NCBI RefSeq assembly: GCF_900155475.1
Contig: NZ_FXAM01000001.1
Coordinates: forward strand, 3,916,881 to 3,980,880
Length of the DNA: 64,000 bases
DNA from: Methylomagnum ishizawai
Lineage (GTDB): Bacteria; Pseudomonadota; Gammaproteobacteria; Methylococcales; Methylococcaceae
Reading direction: 5' to 3'
Under the pieces are notes generated by a model. It was not told the DNA's origin, made no database searches, and worked only from the letters and a program-made list of their open reading frames with translations. The stretch's first letter is position 1; every line of letters begins with the position of its first letter. The translations under genes were made by a program, and so were the position numbers. Positions 43,179-50,559 of the stretch are shown here, piece by piece.

Positions 43179-44522
43179 ATGTTGCGACAGAGAAATCTTC
43201 TAACCCTTACCCTAGGCGTCGCGCTCGGCGCTACGATCAGCCTCGGCGGCAGCGCGTTGGCCGAGAAAGAAGCCGGGGGCGATGTCAACTCGATTCCTTT
43301 CGAGGGATTGAAGACCTTCTCGGAGGTTTACGGGCGTATCCGCCAGGATTACGTCGAGCCCGTCACCGACGACAAACTGCTCGAAGACGCCATCCGCGGC
43401 ATGTTGACCGGGCTGGACCCGCATTCGGCCTATCTCGACAAGGAGCAATACAACGAACTCAAGGTCGGCACCACCGGCCAGTTCGGGGGCTTGGGGATCG
43501 AGGTCGGCATGGAGAACGGTTTCGTCAAGGTGATCTCGCCCATCGACGACACCCCGGCCCAGAAGGCCGGCGTCAAGGCCGGCGATCTCATCATCCGCCT
43601 CGACGACAAGCCGGTGAAGGGCATGAGCCTCAACGACGCGGTCAAGCTCATGCGCGGCGAACCCGGCAGCCCCATCGTGCTGACCATCGTGCGCGAAGGC
43701 GTGGAACAGCCGATCAAGATCAAGCTGGTGCGCGACATCATCAAGGTGAAAAGCGTCAAGAGCCGCTTGCTGGAAGACGGCTACGGCTATGTCCGCATCA
43801 CCAGCTTCCAATCCAAAACCGGCGACAACGTCCTCGAAGCCCTCGGCGACCTCCGCAAGAACGGCGAATTGAAAGGGCTGGTGCTGGACCTCCGCAACAA
43901 TCCCGGCGGCGTCCTCAACGCGGCGGTCGCGGTCAGCGACGCCTTCCTGGACGATGGCCTGATCGTCTATACCGATGGCCGGGTCGAGGATTCCAAGATG
44001 CGGTTCAGCGCCACGCCCAGCGACGTACTGAACGGCGCCCCCATCGTGGTCCTCATCAATTCCGGTTCGGCCTCGGCCTCGGAGATCGTGGCCGGTGCCC
44101 TGCAAGACCATAAACGCGCCATCATCATGGGCGAAAAAACCTTCGGCAAAGGCTCGGTGCAGACCATCCTGCCGACCAGCAACGGCGGCGCGGTCAAGCT
44201 GACCACGGCCCGCTACTACACGCCATCGGGCCGCTCGATCCAGGCCGAGGGCATCGCGCCCGACGTGCCGATCTCCAAGGTGAAGCTGGAAGCGGTGGCG
44301 CAATCCGAATTCGCCCCGATCAAGGAAGCCGATTTGGTCAACCACCTCGACAACAAGACCAAGAAGGAAGAACCCAAGAAGGACGACGCCAAGAGCGCCG
44401 AGGACAAGGAAGAAGCCCTGGCCTTGCAGGATTATCCCTTGAACGAGGCGCTGAACCTGCTCAAGGGCATCAACATCGTCCGCCATCGCGGCGGCAGCAC
44501 CGCCGTGACCAAGAAAAACTGA
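43179..44522 (+). CDS. S41-family C-terminal processing protease (CtpA type)
   Basis: 447 residues from the ATG at 43179; signal or anchor at residues 8-28 (LTLTLGVALGATISLGGSALA). PDZ domain with GGLGIEVGMENGFVKVIS and AGVKAGDLIIRLDDKPV. The protease domain has LVLDLRNNPGGVLNAAVAVSD, catalytic Ser in NSGSASASEIVAGAL and Lys in GEKTFGKGSVQT. The C-terminus is acidic and Lys-rich. It cuts envelope proteins near their C-terminus in the periplasm. It starts 44 bases after the EnvC-like gene. Confidence 0.94.
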   Translation: MLRQRNLLTLTLGVALGATISLGGSALAEKEAGGDVNSIPFEGLKTFSEVYGRIRQDYVEPVTDDKLLEDAIRGMLTGLDPHSAYLDKEQYNELKVGTTGQFGGLGIEVGMENGFVKVISPIDDTPAQKAGVKAGDLIIRLDDKPVKGMSLNDAVKLMRGEPGSPIVLTIVREGVEQPIKIKLVRDIIKVKSVKSRLLEDGYGYVRITSFQSKTGDNVLEALGDLRKNGELKGLVLDLRNNPGGVLNAAVAVSDAFLDDGLIVYTDGRVEDSKMRFSATPSDVLNGAPIVVLINSGSASASEIVAGALQDHKRAIIMGEKTFGKGSVQTILPTSNGGAVKLTTARYYTPSGRSIQAEGIAPDVPISKVKLEAVAQSEFAPIKEADLVNHLDNKTKKEEPKKDDAKSAEDKEEALALQDYPLNEALNLLKGINIVRHRGGSTAVTKKN

Positions 44523-44556
44523 GGCACGACAGGCGCGGGCGGACTTCCGCCCGCGC

Positions 44557-46437
44557 CTACGGGTTCCCGCCGTCCGGCCCGGCCTGATCCCGGACGCCCT
44601 CGAAACTCCCCTTCCTGATATTCGCGAACGCCAGTTCCGGCAGGCTGAACAACGCCCCGCGCAAACCTTCCCGCAATAATCCCCCCCGGTCGAACGGCCC
44701 CGCCACCAGCCCCAAGGCCGCCCCGCCCAGGCCATAGGCCAGATTGACCGCCCCGTACAAGGGCCGCGCCCAGAACACGTCCTCGGTGAACAACAAGAAC
44801 AAGCCGTCCCCCGGCTTGATCCGGTAGAAGCTGGAAGTCAGGGTGGTGGATTCCGCCGCGAAGACCGGCCAACCCGCGCCGAGCGCCGCGAATTGGCCCA
44901 GCTTGCGATTGCGATAGGACGGCAAAACCGCGACCGGTCCGGCCCGGAACCGCTGCCGGACCAGATCGAACCACCGGAACGGCACGAAACCCCAGTCCTC
45001 GCCCGGTGCCAGATAACCGCCCAGCGCCGCCCGCGCCTGTGGCTCCGAAGCGAACGCCGAATCCACCGCCCGCACCAACTCGGTCACGCAATTGCGCCGG
45101 ACCAGATCATAGGGATAGAGCGCTTCCAACTGTTCCCGGAAACGCCCGGCCCGCGCCCGCGCCGCCCGTTCCGCCCGCGCCAGGACGCCGGATTCCCAGC
45201 GGGGCCGGGGCGCATCGACCCCACCCCAGCCGGAAGGCGGCTCCACCCGGCGGGCATAGCGGACGGGTTGGCGTTCGGCCAGGCCGCGCTGGATTGCGGC
45301 GATCTGGGAAGCCTGGTGTTCGAGTTGGTTGTAAGCCTGCTCGTCCGGTTCTTCCAGGGCAAACACCGCCCGGCGCAAACCCGGCCATCCGTCCCGCAAG
45401 CGCCCCAAGAGCGCACCCAGCGGCCCGGCTTGGCCCTCGACCGGGGTGGACATTTCGGCCCGACCGGGCGGCGGCAAGACATCCAACAACAACAGCTGGT
45501 CGCGGGCCAGGGATTCGGCCACCGCCAGATACCGCGCCAAGGCCAGCAACAACGGGAAACCCCGCTCGGGCGTTCCGCCACCGATATCGGCCACGATGGC
45601 TTCCGCCAGGCGTTCCCGGTAAGCCACCAGCCACGCCCGTTCCGCGCCAGACAAGGGTTGGCCCGGTGCCGCGTCGATCAATGCTCCTGCCCGCAAACCC
45701 CAGGATTCCAGCACCACCCGCCACGCCAGCCAGCGCGAACAGTCGTCTTCCCAACGCCGCGCCGCGCTCGGCGGATACAGCGGATAACGATCCGGGGCGG
45801 GTGCGTCGAGCAACGGCGGCGACGGGCGATAGGCCACGTCCATGAGCGCCCGGACCAGCCGTTCCCGTTCCCGCAGGACGAAATCCGGGCCGTAGCGCCG
45901 TTCCAGCGCGGCCCGCAATCCGGCCAAAGCAGCCCGCGCCCCCAACCCCGGTGCGAAAAACCCCACGCCCCGCATCTCGAACCGCCGCCCTTCCCGGAGC
46001 GCGGCCAGCCATTCCGTGTCGCGTTCCAAGGCGGCGAGTTGCTCGACATGGCGGTTTTGCACCAGCAACAACAAACCCAGCCGGTCGGCCACCCGCTCAA
46101 GGTCGGCGGGGGCTAGCGGCACTTCGACCCGATGGAGATTGCGGTTTTCAAGGTCGTTGTAGACGAAGCGGAAACGGTCCCACGCTTCGCGCACCAGCCG
46201 GGTATAGCCTTGGTCGTTCTCGAAGTGGTAGACCTCCGGCCCGATCCCGAGCGCGGCATGGCCACCGCTGGAACCGCCGACATTGGCATCGATGTAGATG
46301 AAACCGAGGGAGGACGGGCTGGCCAAGACGGGCGGGACCAGCCCAAAGAGACAGGACACCAGCGGCGCGAACCAGCGCCGCCGGTGCGGGACACCCGGTT
46401 TAATACTTATAGCCGTCCTGGATATAGCGCTGGGCAT
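44557..46437 (-). CDS. DUF4105-type exported protein
   Basis: 626 residues. N-terminal leader WFAPLVSCLFGLVPPVLASP. The N-terminal block GGHAALGIGPEVYHFEND with a Tyr-Asn (FVYNDLENRNLHRVEV), and a later RRNCVTELVRAVD, match the Lnb/DUF4105 periplasmic domain, thought to be a papain-like thiol enzyme using His and Cys. The C-terminal 150 residues have hydrophobic segments (YGAVNLAYGLGGAALGLVAG) that may insert in a membrane. Substrate unknown. It overlaps the lipoprotein gene upstream by 38 bases, so translation may be coupled. Confidence 0.75.
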   Translation of the reverse strand: MPSAISRTAISIKPGVPHRRRWFAPLVSCLFGLVPPVLASPSSLGFIYIDANVGGSSGGHAALGIGPEVYHFENDQGYTRLVREAWDRFRFVYNDLENRNLHRVEVPLAPADLERVADRLGLLLLVQNRHVEQLAALERDTEWLAALREGRRFEMRGVGFFAPGLGARAALAGLRAALERRYGPDFVLRERERLVRALMDVAYRPSPPLLDAPAPDRYPLYPPSAARRWEDDCSRWLAWRVVLESWGLRAGALIDAAPGQPLSGAERAWLVAYRERLAEAIVADIGGGTPERGFPLLLALARYLAVAESLARDQLLLLDVLPPPGRAEMSTPVEGQAGPLGALLGRLRDGWPGLRRAVFALEEPDEQAYNQLEHQASQIAAIQRGLAERQPVRYARRVEPPSGWGGVDAPRPRWESGVLARAERAARARAGRFREQLEALYPYDLVRRNCVTELVRAVDSAFASEPQARAALGGYLAPGEDWGFVPFRWFDLVRQRFRAGPVAVLPSYRNRKLGQFAALGAGWPVFAAESTTLTSSFYRIKPGDGLFLLFTEDVFWARPLYGAVNLAYGLGGAALGLVAGPFDRGGLLREGLRGALFSLPELAFANIRKGSFEGVRDQAGPDGGNP

Positions 46438-46819
46438 TCTTATCGCTCAGCAGCACTTCCTGGAGGAAAGGCTGCTTGTCGATATCGGTCTGCGGCACGC
46501 CGGCCTTCTTCAAGCCCTTGCCGATGCCGTAATAGGTCGCCTTCTCGTGCCGCCAATCGCTGATATTGTGCTGCATGGCGATCCGGCCCACGGCGGTAGG
46601 GAATTCCTGCGCTCCCAGCGAAGACCCGGCGATGGAATAGGTCAGGTTGGCGATATCGTCGCGGTAGGGGACTTTGTCCTTGCCGATCCCGTCCTTGGGG
46701 CTGGACGAGCCGGAAATGGACCCCACCGAATCCGAAATCGACCCGATGGAATGCGAAATGGAACAACCTGCCGCCAGCGCGGCCAGGCAGGCAAGCAAGA
46801 AAACCAATGTCTTCGGCAT
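46400..46819 (-). CDS. Putative lipoprotein of unknown function
   Basis: 139 residues. Lipobox LAALAAGC gives a lipid-anchored Cys19, followed by a Ser/Ile/Gly repeat (SISHSIGSISDSVGSISGSS). The folded part contains RDDIANLTYSIAGSSLG, IAMQHNISDWRHEKATYYGIG and a Tyr-rich end (AQRYIQDGYKY). The family is conserved in proteobacteria as far as I recall, without known role. It lies between the SYLF lipoprotein gene and the DUF4105 gene on the same strand, perhaps one envelope operon. Confidence 0.7.
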   Translation of the reverse strand: MPKTLVFLLACLAALAAGCSISHSIGSISDSVGSISGSSSPKDGIGKDKVPYRDDIANLTYSIAGSSLGAQEFPTAVGRIAMQHNISDWRHEKATYYGIGKGLKKAGVPQTDIDKQPFLQEVLLSDKNAQRYIQDGYKY

Positions 46820-46860
46820 GGTGAACCCCGAATATGGAAACGGACGCGGCGACCGCGGTC

Positions 46861-47415
46861 TTATGGATTGATACGGGTGATTTTGGAACCCTGCAAGCCC
46901 AGCCCGGCCATCAGACCTTTCTGGTCGAACACGAAACCGTAGATATCATGCTGCAAGGTGGTGGTGGTCAGCGATTTCGCCATCCCGGCATCGACGATCA
47001 CGATGCTGGGGCCGACCCCGATTTCCCAGCCGTTGGATTGGTCCAGATAACCCAGCGCCCCGTCGCTCATGAAGAACAGCGCGTAGCCGAACGATTGCAC
47101 CCCGGCCTGCAAGCCATAGGAAAACGCCGAGTTGTTGTAATAGCCCACGGTACGGCCATGCTTGCGTAGCACGCCATCGCCGTAGTAGGCCCCGAACAGG
47201 AATCCCCCCTTCACGATATCGGGAAACACCAAAATCCCCTTGGCCCGCGCCGCCAATTTGCGGGCTTCGGGCGAACTGTCGTACAGCTTCCTCAGGGCGA
47301 AATCGGCGTCGCGGTCGAGTTGGGCGGCCCGACTGATCCCACCGCCGGTTTGGCAGCCGGTCAGGGTGAACAGCAGCGCCAGCAATAATCCAGCCCACAG
47401 GGCGATAGGTTTCAT
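46861..47415 (-). CDS. SYLF/Ysc84-domain lipoprotein
   Basis: 184 residues with a lipobox FTLTGC (Cys21). The SYLF domain, known to bind lipid in other organisms, is visible as AKGILVFPDIVKGGFLFGAYYGDGV, cited in part as FPDIVKGGFLFGA, then GYYNNSAFSYGLQAGVQ, FGYALFFMSD and WEIGVGPSIVIVDAG. Such lipoproteins occur in many proteobacteria at the outer membrane and their role is not settled. It starts about 100 bases after the terminator of the sulfite-reductase operon and leads the small lipoprotein genes. Confidence 0.88.
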   Translation of the reverse strand: MKPIALWAGLLLALLFTLTGCQTGGGISRAAQLDRDADFALRKLYDSSPEARKLAARAKGILVFPDIVKGGFLFGAYYGDGVLRKHGRTVGYYNNSAFSYGLQAGVQSFGYALFFMSDGALGYLDQSNGWEIGVGPSIVIVDAGMAKSLTTTTLQHDIYGFVFDQKGLMAGLGLQGSKITRINP

Positions 47416-47515
47416 GGCAATTCTCCTTTGGTTGAAATCCGGGCGGGGCGAATGGCGATTCTACCGGATTCAAGCGCGGGCTTAACGCAGCCCCGGTGAT
47501 TTTCCCGCGCCCACG

Positions 47516-47550
47516 AAAAAGCCCCCGCTCCTCGCGGAACGGGGGCTTTT
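47516..47550 (-). terminator. Intrinsic terminator after the sulfite reductase operon
   Basis: Arms AGCCCCCG and CGGGGGCT with a 13-base loop region, and A/T runs on both sides (AAAAAGCC, GGCTTTT). On the minus strand it follows the DUF934 gene by about 15 bases. Confidence 0.8.
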
Positions 47551-47565
47551 CTCAAACGGCGGGCA

Positions 47566-48045
47566 TCACGCCCGGCGCCGGTACAAGGGCAGGGGATTAT
47601 CCACCGCCGCCTGATAGGTCACGCTGAACTCGGTCAGCGCGGGCAGCCACTTGGCGGGATCGACGCCCTCGGCCAGTTCGAAGGCATCGATCCCGACCCG
47701 TGCCAGATAAAACATCTGGTCGCGCAGGAAATCGCCCCTGGCCCGCAATTCCCCGGCATAGCCGAACCGCTCGCGCAGTAACCGCGCTTGGCTGAACACC
47801 CGCCCGTCGGCGAAATGGGCCAGCTCCAACACGATGAGATCGAAGCGGGCGAGGTCGGCGGCGATATCCTCCGGCGCGTCCGCCGCTTCCAGACGGACGC
47901 CCAAACCGGCGTGGCCGCTCAATTCGCTCTTTTCCGCCTGCCAGCGCTTGAGGGAAACGCTGGCCTTGCCTGGGGGCAGGGCTTCGTCGTCGGCGATATG
48001 CCGCCAATCGTCCGGGATGATCCCGCCATGCTTAATGATCGCCAT
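47566..48045 (-). CDS. DUF934 protein associated with sulfite reductase
   Basis: 159 residues, cytosolic. It has the DUF934 layout, including ADLARFDLIVLELAHFADGR, SQARLLRERFGYAGELRARG and DQMFYLARVGIDAFEL. Members nearly always follow the hemoprotein subunit of assimilatory sulfite reductase. Here it overlaps that gene by 14 bases. The exact function is unknown; a helper role in sulfite reduction is inferred from the linkage. Confidence 0.92.
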   Translation of the reverse strand: MAIIKHGGIIPDDWRHIADDEALPPGKASVSLKRWQAEKSELSGHAGLGVRLEAADAPEDIAADLARFDLIVLELAHFADGRVFSQARLLRERFGYAGELRARGDFLRDQMFYLARVGIDAFELAEGVDPAKWLPALTEFSVTYQAAVDNPLPLYRRRA

Positions 48046-49684
48046 AGACGCGCTCCTGGAAAGGTTCGATACCGACGCGGCGGACGGTTTCGAGGAAAGC
48101 CTCGTCGTCCAGGCGCTGTTCGCGGTAGGTCTGGAAAATCGCCTCCATGGCGTGGATCACATCCTCCTTGGCGATAGCGGGGCCGAGCCGTTCGCCCAGG
48201 GATGCCTGGTTGGCCGAGGAACCGCCCAGGGTGATCTGGTACCACTCCTCGCCCTTCTTATCGACGCCCAGGATGCCGATATGGCCCACGGTATGGTGGC
48301 CGCAGCCGTTCATGCAGCCCGAGATATTGATGCGGAGGTCGCCCAGGTCGTAGAGATAATCCAGGCTGTCGAAAATCTGCTGGATGCCGTTGGCGATGGG
48401 GATGGACGTGGCGTTGGCCAGCGAGCAGAAATCGAGGCCGGGGCAGCTGATGATATCGCTGGCGGTGCCGATATTCGGGGTCGCGAGGTCCAGCGCCGTG
48501 AGTGCCTGCCATAGCTCGTACAAATCGGACTGGCGCACATCGGCCAGCACCAGGTTCTGGGTATGGGTGACGCGGATTTCGCCGAAGCTGTAGCGCTCGG
48601 CCAAGTCGGCCACGGCGTCCATCTGGCGGTCGGTCATATCGCCGGGCGCGATGCCCAGGGGTTTCAGCGACACGAAGGCCACGCGGTAGCCCGGCACCTT
48701 ATGGGCCACGCTGTTGTGGCGGAACCACGCGGCGAAAGCTGCGTCGCATTGCTTGTGCGCGGCCAGGATGGCGTCCTCGGCGGGCAGTTCGGCGTAGGGA
48801 TGGGGCTGGAAGAACGCCTGCACCCGGTTGATTTCGGCCTGATCCAACAAGAGTTGATCGCGGATCATGGCCCATTCGGCCTCGACCCGTTCGGCGAATT
48901 GGTCCTGGCCCAGTTCCTTGACCAGGATTTTGATGCGGGCCTTGTATTTGTTATCGCGGCGACCATAGCGGTTATAAACCCGGAGGATGGCTTCGAGATA
49001 GGACAAAAGATGCCGCTTTTCCAGGAACGGGCGGATCATCACACCGATGATGGGAGTGCGGCCCAAACCGCCACCGACCAAGACCTCGAAGCCGGTTTCG
49101 CCGTCGTCGCCCTTGACCAATTGCAGGCCGATGTCATGGACCTGGGTGGCGGCGCGGTCTTTTTGCGCCCCGCTGACCGCGATCTTGAATTTGCGCGGCA
49201 GGAAGGCGAATTCGGGATGCAGGGTGGACCATTGCCGGATGATTTCGCAATAAGGCCGCGGGTCTTCCAGTTCGTCCTGGGCCACGCCGGCCAAATGGTC
49301 GCTGGTGGTGTTGCGGATGCAATTGCCGCTGGTCTGGATGGCGTGCATCTCGACCGTGGCGAGTTGTTCCAGGATTTCCGGGACTTCCTCCAGCTTGGGC
49401 CAGTTGTACTGGATGTTCTGGCGGGTGGTGAAATGGCCGTAGCCCTGGTCGTAGCGGCGGGCGATCTGGGCCAGCATCCGCAGTTGGCGCGAGGACAGGA
49501 GGCCGTAGGGGATGGCGACCCGCAGCATGGGCGCGTGGCGCTGGATATAGAGTCCGTTCATGAGGCGGAGCGGGCGGAATTGCTCTTCGGTCAATTCCCC
49601 CGCCAGGAAACGCTCGGTCTGGCCCTTGAACTGGGCCACCCGTTCGTCCACCAGGGTTTGGTCGTAGTTGTCGTAGTGGTACAT
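48032..49684 (-). CDS. cysI: Sulfite reductase hemoprotein subunit
   Basis: 550 residues, GAAGG before the ATG. Reduces sulfite to sulfide with siroheme and a 4Fe-4S cluster. Substrate-binding blocks are YGHFTTRQNIQYNW and IQTSGNCIRNTTSD. The cluster cysteines are in SCPGLDFCSLA and SGCMNGCGHH. It is of the single-polypeptide group that lies beside DUF934, with no flavoprotein gene in the window. It could use ferredoxin as donor. Confidence 0.92.
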   Translation of the reverse strand: MYHYDNYDQTLVDERVAQFKGQTERFLAGELTEEQFRPLRLMNGLYIQRHAPMLRVAIPYGLLSSRQLRMLAQIARRYDQGYGHFTTRQNIQYNWPKLEEVPEILEQLATVEMHAIQTSGNCIRNTTSDHLAGVAQDELEDPRPYCEIIRQWSTLHPEFAFLPRKFKIAVSGAQKDRAATQVHDIGLQLVKGDDGETGFEVLVGGGLGRTPIIGVMIRPFLEKRHLLSYLEAILRVYNRYGRRDNKYKARIKILVKELGQDQFAERVEAEWAMIRDQLLLDQAEINRVQAFFQPHPYAELPAEDAILAAHKQCDAAFAAWFRHNSVAHKVPGYRVAFVSLKPLGIAPGDMTDRQMDAVADLAERYSFGEIRVTHTQNLVLADVRQSDLYELWQALTALDLATPNIGTASDIISCPGLDFCSLANATSIPIANGIQQIFDSLDYLYDLGDLRINISGCMNGCGHHTVGHIGILGVDKKGEEWYQITLGGSSANQASLGERLGPAIAKEDVIHAMEAIFQTYREQRLDDEAFLETVRRVGIEPFQERVYGDH

Positions 49685-49808
49685 AAGCCTTCGCAGGTTC
49701 CGGCCGGGAAAGACCGATCATTTTACTTGGAAAGAAGGCTAAGCGTCCCGGTAAAAAATGGGAAATAACGATGGGTGCTAGGCTTATGTGGGTTCGGGCT
49801 ACACGATG

Positions 49809-50222
49809 TCAGAACAACAGGTTCACAAAGGGCCGGGTATTCTTCCAGCGATAGCTGTGGAAGTCGCGCCGGTCGGTGCTGAGAATCCGTCCGTGGTCCA
49901 GCGCTTCCGCCAGCAAGACCAAGGACGCATCCGCCAAGTCCATGGGCAAATCCGCATACTGCCGCATGAGTTGCGATAACCTGGGGGCGTGGGCATGTTC
50001 CAGCGGGAACGCTTGAAACCCGCCTTGCCGGTAAAGGTCGAGGAATTTCAACTGGGCTTCCACGCCTTGGCGCTTCAGCAGCAAATGACAGGTTTCGGTC
50101 ATCACCGGCCAGGTCGAAATCAGCGATTCGTCCAAGCCCGCGAAGGTGCGTTTTGCCGACGCGTGGTGCTGGTCTTTGGGGCTGGCGAGGGCCACCCAGA
50201 ATCCGGTGTCGGCAATAATCAT
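49809..50222 (-). CDS. PIN-domain toxin (VapC-like)
   Basis: 137 residues from the ATG at 50222. The acidic PIN residues are present: Asp5 (MIIADTGFWVAL), Glu43 (MTETCHLL), Asp95 or Asp98 (MDLADASLV) and Asp117 (ILSTDRRDF). This is the pattern of magnesium-dependent RNases of VapC toxins. It overlaps the antitoxin-like gene by 4 bases (ATGA), the usual order. A longer frame from 50525 only shadows that gene. Confidence 0.85.
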   Translation of the reverse strand: MIIADTGFWVALASPKDQHHASAKRTFAGLDESLISTWPVMTETCHLLLKRQGVEAQLKFLDLYRQGGFQAFPLEHAHAPRLSQLMRQYADLPMDLADASLVLLAEALDHGRILSTDRRDFHSYRWKNTRPFVNLLF

Positions 50223-50464
50223 GTTTTGTCCGACCAATCCAGATGCGCCTTGTAGGTTTCGGAGAGTTCGGGTTCGGCGTCCAAGCAGCCGACGAAGCCC
50301 AGTTTTTCGGCGAGGCGCAGGGCTTCCGGGCCGATCAAGGTTGTCCGGGGTTCGGCGGGCAACGGGTGGCGGGCGCGGAGACCGCGCAACAGGTCCAGGG
50401 CTTCCTGGGCCAGGGGCACGGGAAGTTGGTCGATTTCGCGGTGGAGTTGTTCGATGGGGTTCAT
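50219..50464 (-). CDS. Antitoxin-like protein paired with the PIN toxin
   Basis: 81 residues from the ATG at 50464. N-terminal helix MNPIEQLHREIDQLPVPLAQ and LDLLRGL resemble DUF2281-type antitoxins, and the C-terminal part (LSETYKAHLDWSDKT) would wrap the toxin. The role rests on size and position directly before the PIN gene with a 4-base overlap. Confidence 0.7.
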   Translation of the reverse strand: MNPIEQLHREIDQLPVPLAQEALDLLRGLRARHPLPAEPRTTLIGPEALRLAEKLGFVGCLDAEPELSETYKAHLDWSDKT

Positions 50465-50559
50465 GGAAGCGGCTCCGGTGGTTTGGGGTTGGGCGATTAT
50501 AGCCAGGGGCGGGTTTGGGCGGCATGGGTTGGAGTACGGACAGGGTTCCGGCCCAAGCC

